Part shown: one piece after another, positions 7,167 through 14,555 of the stretch
Position numbering within the stretch: position 1 is the first letter of the stretch
How the letters are laid out: every line of letters begins with the position of its first letter
Assembly: GCA_021775325.1 (NCBI GenBank)
Contig: JAJFID010000397.1
Coordinates: 1-41,657, forward strand
Direction: 5' to 3'
Length of the DNA stretch: 41,657 nucleotides
Origin: Rhodospirillales bacterium
Lineage (GTDB): Bacteria > Pseudomonadota > Alphaproteobacteria > Rhodospirillales > Casp-alpha2
The notes under the pieces: generated by a model
Seen by the model: only the letters and a program-made list of their open reading frames with translations
Told to the model about the DNA's origin: nothing
Database searches by the model: none
Position numbers and translations under genes: made by a program

Positions 7167-7205
7167 GCCCCGCCCGGCAGGGCCAGTCATGGTCCGAGAC
7201 GGGGC
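7167..7205. repeat. REP-like palindromic repeat, copy D
   Basis: The outer arms GCCCCG/CGGGGC enclose CCCGGCAGGG, the inner stem GGGCCA/TGGTCC with a GTCA loop, and CCGAGA. It is the most fully paired copy of the family. It occupies the short gap between the antitoxin stop codon and the truncated toxin fragment, exactly where the toxin 5' half is missing. Confidence 0.75.
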
Positions 7206-7216
7206 ATGCGTTTGCC

Positions 7217-7471
7217 CTAGGCCAGTTCGCTATTCAGGTGGTCATGGTCCGACGACATGCGTGTCGACGCCAGCAGGTCGGCTTCCCGGTCGGTCATGTC
7301 CGCAGTGGTCCGGACCTGTCTGTCCAGATTTTTGAGCCGGGTGTATTCTCTGTAACTCACAACAACCACAGAGGGTTTTCCGTAGTAACTGACCTCAACG
7401 GGTTCAACCAGTGCTGTCTCGCGGTAGCCGCCGAAATTTTTGGAAATTACCTTCGATTCAACCGTAATCAT
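7217..7471 (-). CDS. Phd/YefM-family antitoxin
   Basis: This is an 84-residue type II antitoxin. Such proteins bind and neutralise a co-encoded toxin and repress their own promoter. The N-terminal DNA-binding fold is recognisable: VISKNFGGYRETALVEPVEV, then YYGKPSVVVVSYREYTRLKNLDRQV, the standard Phd pattern of strand-turn-strand and helix. The acidic C-terminal tail (DMTDREADLLAS) would wrap the toxin. An elaborate palindrome lies 24-59 bp upstream of the start, as expected for autoregulation. The gene that should follow is only a fragment, so this is now an orphan antitoxin. Its binding domain may still regulate, or may protect against a related toxin elsewhere. Confidence 0.85.
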   Translation of the reverse strand: MITVESKVISKNFGGYRETALVEPVEVSYYGKPSVVVVSYREYTRLKNLDRQVRTTADMTDREADLLASTRMSSDHDHLNSELA

Positions 7472-7494
7472 ATAGGTCTCGCTTCAACATTGTT

Positions 7495-7530
7495 CCGTAT
7501 CTTACGTATGATACGGATCATCCGTATCAT
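7495..7530. promoter_or_regulatory. Operator with three half-sites before the antitoxin gene
   Basis: Three half-sites alternate in orientation: CCGTATC (7495-7501), GATACGG (7510-7516) and CCGTATC (7522-7528). The last two form a perfect 11-bp inverted repeat (arm ATGATACGGAT) around one base at 7519. Phd-type antitoxins bind paired palindromes of this kind, with the toxin bridging neighbouring dimers. The position before the antitoxin start fits autoregulation. Confidence 0.65.
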
Positions 7531-7689
7531 TGTCAATGAAACAGGATGCCATAGAATCCGGTCGCATTCCACGCGTCCGCGTCTCTGATGCTGTGACAAA
7601 GCAGGTATGGTATCCACCATCCGCAGCCGTTAGCGTGTATGATAGGTGAGCGCGTGTTCACGATACGGTAAAACCTGTGAGGGAAATCA

Positions 7690-9126
7690 GTGGCCCGAAA
7701 ACGAACCGATAAATCCAGAGCCGTGCGGACATCATCATCGTCGCCGTCAGCGCCATCACCGTCACCAACGCCACCATCCACGTCAGCCCTGTCCATGGAC
7801 GACGTGCTGGAGCTGATTGAGCAGGCGGCGGACGATGGCAACCGGGATGAGGCTTCCAGATTGCAGAAGATTGTCACGGCGGGCACGCCGGAAAACGGCC
7901 TGCGGGTTCTGTCGGCATCGGTTTACAAGATTGCGCGCGCCGCACTGACGGATAACAGGATCGACGTGGCAAAGGTGTTTTGTGAGTGGCTGAACATGCT
8001 GCAGCCGGGTCAACTGGCGACGGCGCTGGGCATTGCCGGTGTGACACAGGCGCTGACGGGCTCCGGGGCCGCGACGCAGGGGTTTCGAAAGTTTGTGCAC
8101 AAAAAACCGGTCAATGGCGTGCGTGCATCCACGTCTGCCAGTGCGACCAGGGTTGGCATTCTGGTGTCGACGGGTACTGCGGATATGGACTTTGATGAGG
8201 GCGTGCTGCTGTTGCCGGACGGACATACGGAAGTAAATCACCTGACCGGCAACGAGGACTTTTCGTTCTCCCTGGTATTTGTGGACAGAGTAAAAAAGGC
8301 GCACCTGCAGAAGTTTGACATTCTGGTGTGCGCCATATCCGATTCGTGCATCTTTGCAGATACATTGACGTATCTGCAGGGCCTGACGTCAGCCTTGCCC
8401 GGCATTCCCGTCGTCAACGGTCCGGCAAAACAGGCACGCAATACCCGGGACTGGCTGAGCACCCGGTTTGACGGCGACAGCAATCTTGTTTTTCCGAAAA
8501 CCGTGCGGCTCCATGTGCAGCTTCAGCCGGACATTCCATTGCTGACGCAGGTGCGGGATGCGGGGCTGGAACTGCCGGTGCTTGTGCGTCCAGTTTCCAG
8601 CCAGAACGGGCGGGGTCTGGAAAAGCTGGACACGGAGCAGGCCGCCACCCGATACCGCGTTGGCGATGAAGCGTTGTATGTGACGGAATTTGTCGAGTTT
8701 GTTTCCGATGACGGGTTTTACCGCAAGTACCGGTGCTGGAAGATTGGCGACCGGATCGCCTCTAATCACCTGTTTGTGCATGACCAGTGGAAGGTGCACG
8801 GCAACTGTCGTTTTACAACAATGGAGAAATTCGCCTGGGCAAAGGACGAGGAAGACGAGTTTCTGTCAGAAACCGACGGACCACGCTTTGATGCCATCGT
8901 CGCCCTCATGGACAAACTGGGCCAGCGCACAGAACTGGATTATTTTGGTGCAGACTTTGCGTTCTCGCAGGACGGCAGGGTCATTGTATTCGAAGCCAAC
9001 GCATCCATGCGACCGTTGCACCCTGAGTACGGTGAACGATACCCCTATCTGAAAGACATGGAGAAGGCTCACAAGGCGGCCTTTGACGACATGTTGCAGG
9101 CCCGCGTCCGTATTCCAGACGCCTGA
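7690..9126 (+). CDS. ATP-grasp domain protein with helical N-terminal region
   Basis: This 478-residue protein is of the ATP-grasp superfamily, which joins a carboxylate to an amine or thiol through an acyl-phosphate. The N-terminus (residues 1-35) is a Ser/Pro-rich low-complexity tail. Residues about 36-130 look like helical TPR-type repeats. The grasp domain fills the C-terminal half: LVRPVSSQNGRGLEKL (nucleotide loop), LYVTEFVEF (hinge), DYFGADF, and IVFEANASM with the metal-binding Glu435/Asn437. A GAGGG site precedes the GTG start by six bases. There is no precursor peptide or other biosynthetic gene beside it, so the substrate is unknown. A RimK-like peptide ligase is one possibility. 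Confidence 0.75.
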   Translation: MARKRTDKSRAVRTSSSSPSAPSPSPTPPSTSALSMDDVLELIEQAADDGNRDEASRLQKIVTAGTPENGLRVLSASVYKIARAALTDNRIDVAKVFCEWLNMLQPGQLATALGIAGVTQALTGSGAATQGFRKFVHKKPVNGVRASTSASATRVGILVSTGTADMDFDEGVLLLPDGHTEVNHLTGNEDFSFSLVFVDRVKKAHLQKFDILVCAISDSCIFADTLTYLQGLTSALPGIPVVNGPAKQARNTRDWLSTRFDGDSNLVFPKTVRLHVQLQPDIPLLTQVRDAGLELPVLVRPVSSQNGRGLEKLDTEQAATRYRVGDEALYVTEFVEFVSDDGFYRKYRCWKIGDRIASNHLFVHDQWKVHGNCRFTTMEKFAWAKDEEDEFLSETDGPRFDAIVALMDKLGQRTELDYFGADFAFSQDGRVIVFEANASMRPLHPEYGERYPYLKDMEKAHKAAFDDMLQARVRIPDA

Positions 9127-9134
9127 CGTTACCG

Positions 9135-9758
9135 TCAGACCAGTCCCGCCTTTGCCGCGAACGGATCCCATGTGGCATCTTTGTGCCAGTCATACTCGGC
9201 CCAGTCTGCGGCCTGCTCTGCTTTGTCCTGACCCAGCACACGGGCCATGAAGGCGAGGGCCATGTCCATACCCGCCGAGACGCCCGACGCGGTGAAATAT
9301 TTGCCGTCTTCCACCCAGCGGGCCTGTTTCTGCCACTGCACGTCCGGGCCGTTTGACGCCACCCAGTCAAAGGCGTTTTTGTTGGTGGTGGCACGCAGGC
9401 CATCCAGCAATCCGGTTCTGGCCAGAATGGCCGTACCCGTGCACACCGTGGTGACGTACTCGGCGGCTTCGGATTTTCGCGTCAGCCAGTCCAGTATGAC
9501 CGGATTTTCCACCTGGGTCCGGGTACCGCCACCGCCGGGGATGAGCAGCACATCGTAATGCCGGCCATGGGCAAACAGGTCATCAGCCATGGTCGCGGGA
9601 CCCATGCTGCTTTTCACCCCAGGCCCGGATTCAGCCACCATGCGCAGCTCGAACGCGCCCTCGAACATGCCCAGCATTTCCAGTGGGCCGTAAGTATCCA
9701 GCAGCTCAAAACCCGGGAACAGAACAGTGCCGACCACACGCTTGCGAGAGCTCTGCAT
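9135..9758 (-). CDS. DJ-1/PfpI family protein, isonitrile-hydratase-like
   Basis: This is a class I glutamine-amidotransferase-like fold, 207 residues. The nucleophile elbow is VCTGTAILARTGLLDG, with the reactive Cys at about residue 106. LLIPGGGGTRTQ and TASGVSAGMDMALAFMARVLG are typical of the isonitrile hydratase/AraC-linked branch of the DJ-1 family. The ATG at 9758 was chosen because similarity begins there, with a GGAAG site before it; an upstream extension is unlike the family. It follows the small YHS-like gene with one base between stop and start, so the two are cotranscribed. Both are divergent from a GlxA-type regulator that has its own DJ-1 domain. Confidence 0.85.
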   Translation of the reverse strand: MQSSRKRVVGTVLFPGFELLDTYGPLEMLGMFEGAFELRMVAESGPGVKSSMGPATMADDLFAHGRHYDVLLIPGGGGTRTQVENPVILDWLTRKSEAAEYVTTVCTGTAILARTGLLDGLRATTNKNAFDWVASNGPDVQWQKQARWVEDGKYFTASGVSAGMDMALAFMARVLGQDKAEQAADWAEYDWHKDATWDPFAAKAGLV

Positions 9759-9759
9759 A

Positions 9760-9942
9760 TCAGGACTTCCCGTTGATGGCAGACTCAAACGCCGAAGTAG
9801 CCTTGTCGAACCGGTCGCGGCAGCCCGTGTTGCAGAAACCCACCACATGGCCCTTGTAGGTGGTCAGGGAATCCGCCGCTACCGGGTCGCCGGACCAGGG
9901 GCAGATATCATTGATGCAGTTTTCCATGTTCAGATCGCTCAT
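9760..9942 (-). CDS. Small YHS-domain-like Cys protein
   Basis: This is a 60-residue protein with the pattern ICPWSGDPVAADSLTTYKGHVVGFCNTGCRDRF. Paired cysteines (C-P-W and FCNTGC) sit in a compact strand-helix, as in YHS/TRASH metal-binding domains. It probably binds a transition metal or works as a small partner of a redox or transport protein. A GGGAG site stands seven bases before the ATG at 9942, which decides that start over the Met two codons earlier. It is the first gene of the operon with the DJ-1/PfpI gene. Confidence 0.7.
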   Translation of the reverse strand: MSDLNMENCINDICPWSGDPVAADSLTTYKGHVVGFCNTGCRDRFDKATSAFESAINGKS

Positions 9943-9977
9943 GATCATTCTCCCGGTGTTTGTGTGCGATGAGGCTA

Positions 9978-10016
9978 GCATAACCGAATTCCGTGTGGCA
10001 TAAATGACATTATGCC
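9978..10016. promoter_or_regulatory. Direct and inverted repeats in the divergent glxA promoter
   Basis: GCATAA occurs at 9978-9983 and again, exactly 20 bp on, at 9998-10003. The second copy is also the left arm of GGCATAA-N6-TTATGCC (9997-10016), which overlaps the ATG of the AraC-type regulator. Half-sites about two helical turns apart suit AraC-family proteins, so this may be the regulator's own binding site controlling both directions. Confidence 0.4.
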
Positions 10017-11022
10017 CACTTTTACTGCCAATCGAATCCATGAAACCAACGGGTCGTGCGCGCAGGCGCGGCGGGTGGTGTTTGTGGTGTTTCCCGATAT
10101 TACCCTGCTGGATGTGACCGGGCCGCTGCAGGCCTTCAACGATGCCGGGTACGGTCTGTCCGATCCCGGTTACGAGATCGTTGTCGCCTCACAGGCGGGC
10201 GGTCGGACGGCGACCAACACCACAGTGTCTCTGGATACGGAGCGCCTGTCGGATATTGATCCCACCACCATCCACACCCTGCTGGTGGCGGGTGGGCAGG
10301 GTGTGCATGCGGCCATCACCGACGTGAATTTCGTGAAAACCATCACCGACTACGCACCCGTGGTGGGACGGCTGGGCTCGGTATGCTCCGGGGCTTTTGT
10401 GCTGGCCGCCGCCGGGTTACTGGACGGCAGACGCGCGGCCACACACTGGAGCCGCTGTGATCAGCTTCAGGTCGAGTATCCGGCGGTGCGGGTGGAGCGC
10501 GATCCCATCTATATTTGCGACGGCGGGGTTTGGACGTCTGCGGGCATTACGGCGGGCATCGATCTGGCACTGGCCATGATCGCCGAAGACCTGGGCCGGG
10601 CGGCAGCCATGGATGTGGCCCGTGAACTGGTGGCTTATATGGTGCGACCGGGCGGTCAGTCTCAGTTCAGCACCATCCTCAGCGGCCAGACCAATGAGGC
10701 CACGGGCCGGTTTGCCCGTCTGCATGACTGGGTGTCGGCAAACCTCACGTCCGATCTGCGTATCGAGGCGCTGGCCGGGCATATGAACATGAGCCCGCGT
10801 ACCTTCGCCCGCAGCTACGCTGCCGAAGAGGGTTGCACGCCTGCCAAGATGGTGGAAGCCCGCCGGCTTCGGGCGGCCTGTGACAGTCTGGAAAACACCC
10901 GTCAGTCGGTATCGGAGATTTCAGCCGCCTGCGGGTTTGGTCAGGATGAACGTATGCGCCGCGCATTCATACGAACGCTGGGCGTGGCACCCTCGGATTA
11001 CCGGGCGCGATTCAGCGTCTAG
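10012..11022 (+). CDS. GlxA-family transcriptional regulator (DJ-1 + AraC HTH)
   Basis: This is a 336-residue regulator. Residues about 20-190 form a DJ-1/PfpI domain (VVFVVFPDITLLDVTGPLQAFN, with a nucleophile-like VCSGAFVLAAAGLLDGRRAATHW). Residues about 230-330 form an AraC-type double helix-turn-helix (LAGHMNMSPRTFARSYAAEEG and VSEISAACGFGQDERMRRAF). In this family the first domain is a ligand-sensing module. The start is the only in-frame Met; the palindrome over it suggests autoregulation. It is divergent from the YHS-DJ-1 operon, which is its most likely target. Confidence 0.9.
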   Translation: MPTFTANRIHETNGSCAQARRVVFVVFPDITLLDVTGPLQAFNDAGYGLSDPGYEIVVASQAGGRTATNTTVSLDTERLSDIDPTTIHTLLVAGGQGVHAAITDVNFVKTITDYAPVVGRLGSVCSGAFVLAAAGLLDGRRAATHWSRCDQLQVEYPAVRVERDPIYICDGGVWTSAGITAGIDLALAMIAEDLGRAAAMDVARELVAYMVRPGGQSQFSTILSGQTNEATGRFARLHDWVSANLTSDLRIEALAGHMNMSPRTFARSYAAEEGCTPAKMVEARRLRAACDSLENTRQSVSEISAACGFGQDERMRRAFIRTLGVAPSDYRARFSV

Positions 11023-11059
11023 GCCATGCAGGTATACCGGCGGGCCCGGTTCATCAGGG

Positions 11060-11425
11060 TCAGAATGCCGCTTTCCATTGTTCAGTGTCCACGAACCAGC
11101 GTTCTTCGTGAACCTTGTCGCCGGTGAACTTGAACAGCACAGCAAGTTGGCTGCCGTCCGGGACCTTGTCACTGGTCCACTCTAGAATCGAAACAACTTC
11201 GTCGTCGCTGCCAATGTTGCGGAGCGAGGTAATCTCGAACCCGGGCGGCAATGCCTCGCCCAGATTTTCGAGTATGCTCCGGAATGCCGCCTTGCCTTCG
11301 TGCACATCATTCTGGCCGGGCACCACGAAAATCATGTCCTCCGTGTAATCCGCGATCAGTGTGTCCCAGTCGCCCTGGGCAACCGCTTCCCATCCCCGTT
11401 GTACGATATCTGCATTGTTTGTCAT
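11060..11425 (-). CDS. SnoaL-like/NTF2-fold protein
   Basis: This is a 121-residue cone-shaped alpha+beta barrel protein of the SnoaL-like polyketide-cyclase/ketosteroid-isomerase-related superfamily. The typical beginning is visible: IVQRGWEAVAQGDWDTLIADYTEDMIFVVPG. It ends in LAVLFKFTGDKVHEERWFVD, where NTF2-fold proteins have a Trp-Phe pair. These proteins bind small hydrophobic molecules and some are isomerases or hydrolases; the role here is unknown. A GGAGGAACAG ribosome site precedes the ATG. It shares the strand with the methyltransferase upstream. Confidence 0.8.
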   Translation of the reverse strand: MTNNADIVQRGWEAVAQGDWDTLIADYTEDMIFVVPGQNDVHEGKAAFRSILENLGEALPPGFEITSLRNIGSDDEVVSILEWTSDKVPDGSQLAVLFKFTGDKVHEERWFVDTEQWKAAF

Positions 11426-11485
11426 TGGACCTGTTCCTCCTGTTGGTCTTTTTGCAGTTAACGGATTTGCGGGCGCATTGTCAAT

Positions 11486-12133
11486 TTACGCACCCGGGGT
11501 CTTTTCCAGCAGCCAGGCATTCTCCGTTGCCGGGCAGATTCCCTTCAGGCCACCGGACACGGCTGCATGGGCAAGCAGGGTGACTTCATAGGTGTCTTTG
11601 TAGAGTTCCATGACATCCTGATCATTCAGTGAAAACGGCGGGCCATTCATCACTGTCTGATCATATTCGAAGGTCAGCAGAAACTGCGGCGCACGATTAC
11701 TTATCATCATCACGTGCTTGGCATAACGTTCGCGCATGCCTTCGGGCAGTGCCACCAGGGCCGCCCTGTCATAGACGGCCTGAACCGAACCCAGCATGTC
11801 GCCCGCCAGATCAAAGATATCACCGACAAAAATGTCGATACCTTCGGCGCTGTAAAGACGCATGTTGCCAACGTCGGATATGCCAGGGTCCACCCCCAGT
11901 TCCGAAAACAAATGCGTCACGGCCAGTTCGCTCAGTTCGGCACCGGCAACACGAAACCTGCGCGACAGCAGCCAGGCGATATCCAGCGATTTTCCGCACA
12001 ACGGTACAAACACCCGGTCGTCTTCTGTTATGGAAAGCTCAGTGAAGCAGTCCACCAGCATACGGTTTGCCTCTTTCTGATGGAATCCGAGTTCGCCGGA
12101 CTGCCATCTCTGGTGCCAAAAGTCCGCGTCCAT
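11486..12133 (-). CDS. tpm: Thiopurine S-methyltransferase-like
   Basis: This is an AdoMet-dependent methyltransferase of 215 residues. The TPMT signature is strong. The N-terminus is MDADFWHQRWQSGELGFHQ. The AdoMet site is VFVPLCGKSLDIAWL, then VAGAELSELAV and YDRAALVALPEGMRERYA. Bacterial Tpm proteins methylate tellurite, selenium compounds and aromatic thiols. Given an arsenite exporter about 7 kb away, metalloid handling is a tempting but unproven role. The length matches the family. Confidence 0.92.
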   Translation of the reverse strand: MDADFWHQRWQSGELGFHQKEANRMLVDCFTELSITEDDRVFVPLCGKSLDIAWLLSRRFRVAGAELSELAVTHLFSELGVDPGISDVGNMRLYSAEGIDIFVGDIFDLAGDMLGSVQAVYDRAALVALPEGMRERYAKHVMMISNRAPQFLLTFEYDQTVMNGPPFSLNDQDVMELYKDTYEVTLLAHAAVSGGLKGICPATENAWLLEKTPGA

Positions 12134-12202
12134 AAAACCTCCAGATGATGTTGCGTTGGTGTGTATAGTCGGTCCGTTTATCTGATACAGCGGAAGGTCA
12201 CG

Positions 12203-13033
12203 CTACAACATGAACGAATTCTCACAAGCCAGACCCCAGGCCTCCATGAATTCACCCAGATGGGGGCGTTCGGCGGTCTCGGCCTCGATCAGGGCGATTA
12301 CATCGGCGACGGCGCGATTGTAACCGTCGGTGCTGATGGTGCCGCGATGGTGCATGAGGCGCAGATACACAAGATAGGTGTTGAGCACGTCGGTTTCGCA
12401 GTAATCGCGCACCGCCTGTACCTGACCGCTCTCGATCATTTCCGTGACTTTGGAGCCGTCGACGCCGAACTTGCCGGGGAACCCCAGCACAGAACAGACC
12501 TCGTTCAGTTTGACACGCGCCGAGCCGCCATACTCGGACAGCACTTCCAGCAGATCACAGTGCCAGTCGGCTGAATAGCGCGAGGTATAGCTGTTCCATT
12601 TGTCGCCGTCTGTATACAGGAACCGCGCGCTGATTCCGTGCACCATGGCACGGTACTTGAGCACACTCAGGTCAAACCCCCGGCCATTAAAACTCACCAG
12701 TCGGGGCCGCAGCCGTTGCACATAGGCGAAGAAACCCTGTAGCAGTTCCCGCTCGCTGGAATTCGCATCACCACCCGAGCGCAATTCCCGCAGGTTGTAG
12801 ATTTCTTCAACGCCGTCGCGCTCGATCTCGGCTTCCAGGAAACTGATGGCGACCACACGGTGGAAGGGCTGGCGCGGAAAAGGATTGCGGCCGTCGGTGA
12901 TGTCCAGGTGGTAGCGTTCCAGCTCAGCCCGGCGGGCTTCCGCATCACCGTCCTCGAAGCCGGTCAGATTGGGCACGGCATCTGTATCGGGTACGGTTTC
13001 AATATCAAAGACAAACAGGTTCTGGTGTGGCAT
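12203..13033 (-). CDS. PolB-like 3'-5' exonuclease
   Basis: This is a 276-residue DnaQ-like (DEDD) exonuclease of the group related to the proofreading domain of DNA polymerase II. Exo I is FDIETVPD (Asp9, Glu11). Exo II is LVSFNGRGFDLSVLKYRAM. Exo III is YCETDVLNTYLVYLRL near residue 205. No polymerase domain follows; the protein is complete as a stand-alone nuclease, probably acting in DNA repair or nucleic-acid turnover. It is divergent from ybaB-recR. Confidence 0.85.
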   Translation of the reverse strand: MPHQNLFVFDIETVPDTDAVPNLTGFEDGDAEARRAELERYHLDITDGRNPFPRQPFHRVVAISFLEAEIERDGVEEIYNLRELRSGGDANSSERELLQGFFAYVQRLRPRLVSFNGRGFDLSVLKYRAMVHGISARFLYTDGDKWNSYTSRYSADWHCDLLEVLSEYGGSARVKLNEVCSVLGFPGKFGVDGSKVTEMIESGQVQAVRDYCETDVLNTYLVYLRLMHHRGTISTDGYNRAVADVIALIEAETAERPHLGEFMEAWGLACENSFML

Positions 13034-13142
13034 GACACTCGCTCTTTCTCGCCTGTTATCACAGGGGCATGCCTGTTATACACGTGCTCAGAACATCTAT
13101 CCAACGATCACATTTACTATTGAGACAAATCGGAAATCCGTA

Positions 13143-13466
13143 ATGAAGAACTTCGCACAAATGATGAAACAGGCTCAGGACATGCAGGGCCGAATGCAGG
13201 AGATGCAGGACTCACTGGCCGACCTGGAAGTCACCGGGTCTTCCGGTGGCGGCATGGTGGAAGTGGTGCTGAACGGCAAGGGCGAAGCCCGCCGGGTCCA
13301 CGTGGACCCGTCACTGGTAGGCGAGGCCGATGCGGCCATGCTGGAAGACCTGATTGTGGCAGCCATCAACGATGCCCGCACCAAGGTGGACGAGGTCGCG
13401 CGCGAGAAGATGTCCGAACTGACCGGCGGACTGGAGCTGCCGCCCGGTATTCAGTTGCCGTTCTAG
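13143..13466 (+). CDS. ybaB: YbaB/EbfC nucleoid-associated protein
   Basis: This is a 107-residue dimeric DNA-binding protein that coats or bends DNA. The N-terminal helix MKNFAQMMKQAQDMQGRMQEMQ and the SSGGGMVEVVLNGKGEARRV strand are diagnostic. The Met at 13143 is the family start; upstream in-frame sequence lies in the divergent promoter region. It is followed 39 bp later by recR, its standard partner. In many relatives dnaX stands directly upstream; here dnaX is 11 kb away. Confidence 0.95.
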   Translation: MKNFAQMMKQAQDMQGRMQEMQDSLADLEVTGSSGGGMVEVVLNGKGEARRVHVDPSLVGEADAAMLEDLIVAAINDARTKVDEVAREKMSELTGGLELPPGIQLPF

Positions 13467-13505
13467 GCCGCTGCCGATCGAGACTGACTACAGGTCACAT
13501 CCATC

Positions 13506-14102
13506 ATGCAAAATGCCTCCGTTGAACAACTGGTACAGTATCTGGCCAAACTGCCCGGACTGGGACCGCGATCGGCGCGCCGCGCCGTGCTGCACCTGAT
13601 CAAGCGTCAGGACGGCTTGCTTAAGCCGCTGATCAAGGCCATGGACGAGGTCGCCCGTGAAATCCGCACCTGCAGCACCTGCGGCAATGTGGATACCAAT
13701 GACCCGTGCGCCGTGTGCACTGACGCCCGCCGTGACCACACGATAATCTGCGTGGTTGAGGACGTGGCCGACCTGTGGGCGCTGGAACGTACGGCTGTAT
13801 TCAAAGGCGTTTATCATGTACTGGGCGGCACCCTGTCGGCGCTGGACGGCGTCGGGCCCGATGATCTGAACATTCCGACGCTGGTGCGCCGTACTGACTC
13901 TGATGGTGTCGCCGAGGTTGTCTTGGCGCTCAGTGCCACTGTGGACGGTCAGACCACCGCACACTACATCGCCGACAGCCTCAACCGCGAGACCATCAAC
14001 GTGACTGCGCTGGCCCATGGCGTGCCGGTGGGCGGTGAGCTTGATTATCTGGATGAGGGCACCCTGACCACGGCGTTGCGCGCCCGGCGGGAAGTCCAGT
14101 AA
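13506..14102 (+). CDS. recR: Recombination mediator RecR
   Basis: RecR acts with RecF and RecO to load RecA on gapped DNA. The 198-residue protein has a helix-hairpin-helix ([17 protein letters not shown], about 16-33). A zinc finger follows ([16 protein letters not shown], about 57-72). The Toprim domain begins [14 protein letters not shown], and YIADSL marks the Walker B-like segment. It has its full length. The stop codon lies 6 bp from that of the convergent nfeD gene; AGTAA/TTACT across both stops could form a small hairpin. Confidence 0.97.
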   Translation: MQNASVEQLVQYLAKLPGLGPRSARRAVLHLIKRQDGLLKPLIKAMDEVAREIRTCSTCGNVDTNDPCAVCTDARRDHTIICVVEDVADLWALERTAVFKGVYHVLGGTLSALDGVGPDDLNIPTLVRRTDSDGVAEVVLALSATVDGQTTAHYIADSLNRETINVTALAHGVPVGGELDYLDEGTLTTALRARREVQ

Positions 14103-14108
14103 GTCCGG

Positions 14109-14555
14109 TTACTCGGCTTCTACCTGAAACGTAGCACCGTCCACGCCCGTGATTCGCACCCTTGTACCCGCCGCGTGATCGTCGCCACTGACACGCCATT
14201 GTCCGTCACCTACTTTTGCTTTGCCGACGCCGTTGGTAATGGCCTCCGACAGCACGACCACCTGACCGATGTACTGGTCGCCGCGTTTGTTGAGCATGGG
14301 TTTGTCCGAAATCACCGGATGGCGTTTGAACCAGACCCGGCCACCCACTGTGACAGCAACGGCCAGCACGGCAAAACACAGCAACTGTATCTGCCAGCTC
14401 ATATCCGGCGCGGCCAGTGAGATCAGCGCGGTAATGCCGGCACCGATCCCGACCCACAGGAATATGACGCCGGGGGCGAAAATCTCAAGGACCACCAGCA
14501 CCAGGGCGAGAACACCCCAGTGCCAGTAGGATAGCTGTTCAAACAATTCGATCAT
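14109..14555 (-). CDS. NfeD-family membrane protein (YbbJ-like)
   Basis: This is a 148-residue protein with two to three N-terminal transmembrane segments (WHWGVLALVLVVLEIFAPGVIFLWVGIGAGI and LLCFAVLAVAVTVGG). A C-terminal OB-fold follows (GQVVVLSEAITNGVGKAKVGDGQWRVSG), the layout of the short NfeD1b class. These proteins pair with SPFH proteins in membrane microdomain organisation. The start overlaps the stop of the upstream SPFH gene as ATGA, so the two are translationally coupled. Confidence 0.9.
   Translation of the reverse strand: MIELFEQLSYWHWGVLALVLVVLEIFAPGVIFLWVGIGAGITALISLAAPDMSWQIQLLCFAVLAVAVTVGGRVWFKRHPVISDKPMLNKRGDQYIGQVVVLSEAITNGVGKAKVGDGQWRVSGDDHAAGTRVRITGVDGATFQVEAE

Noticed and set aside
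6886-7335. A 149-codon plus-strand open frame over the decayed toxin locus
   Set aside because: It is antisense to the recognisable toxin fragment and runs through REP copy D and the antitoxin gene; its composition has no protein-like features.
14098-14113. AGTAA/TTACT across the recR and nfeD stops as a bidirectional terminator
   Set aside because: The stem is only 5 bp and it arises partly from two facing TAA codons; not listed as a feature.
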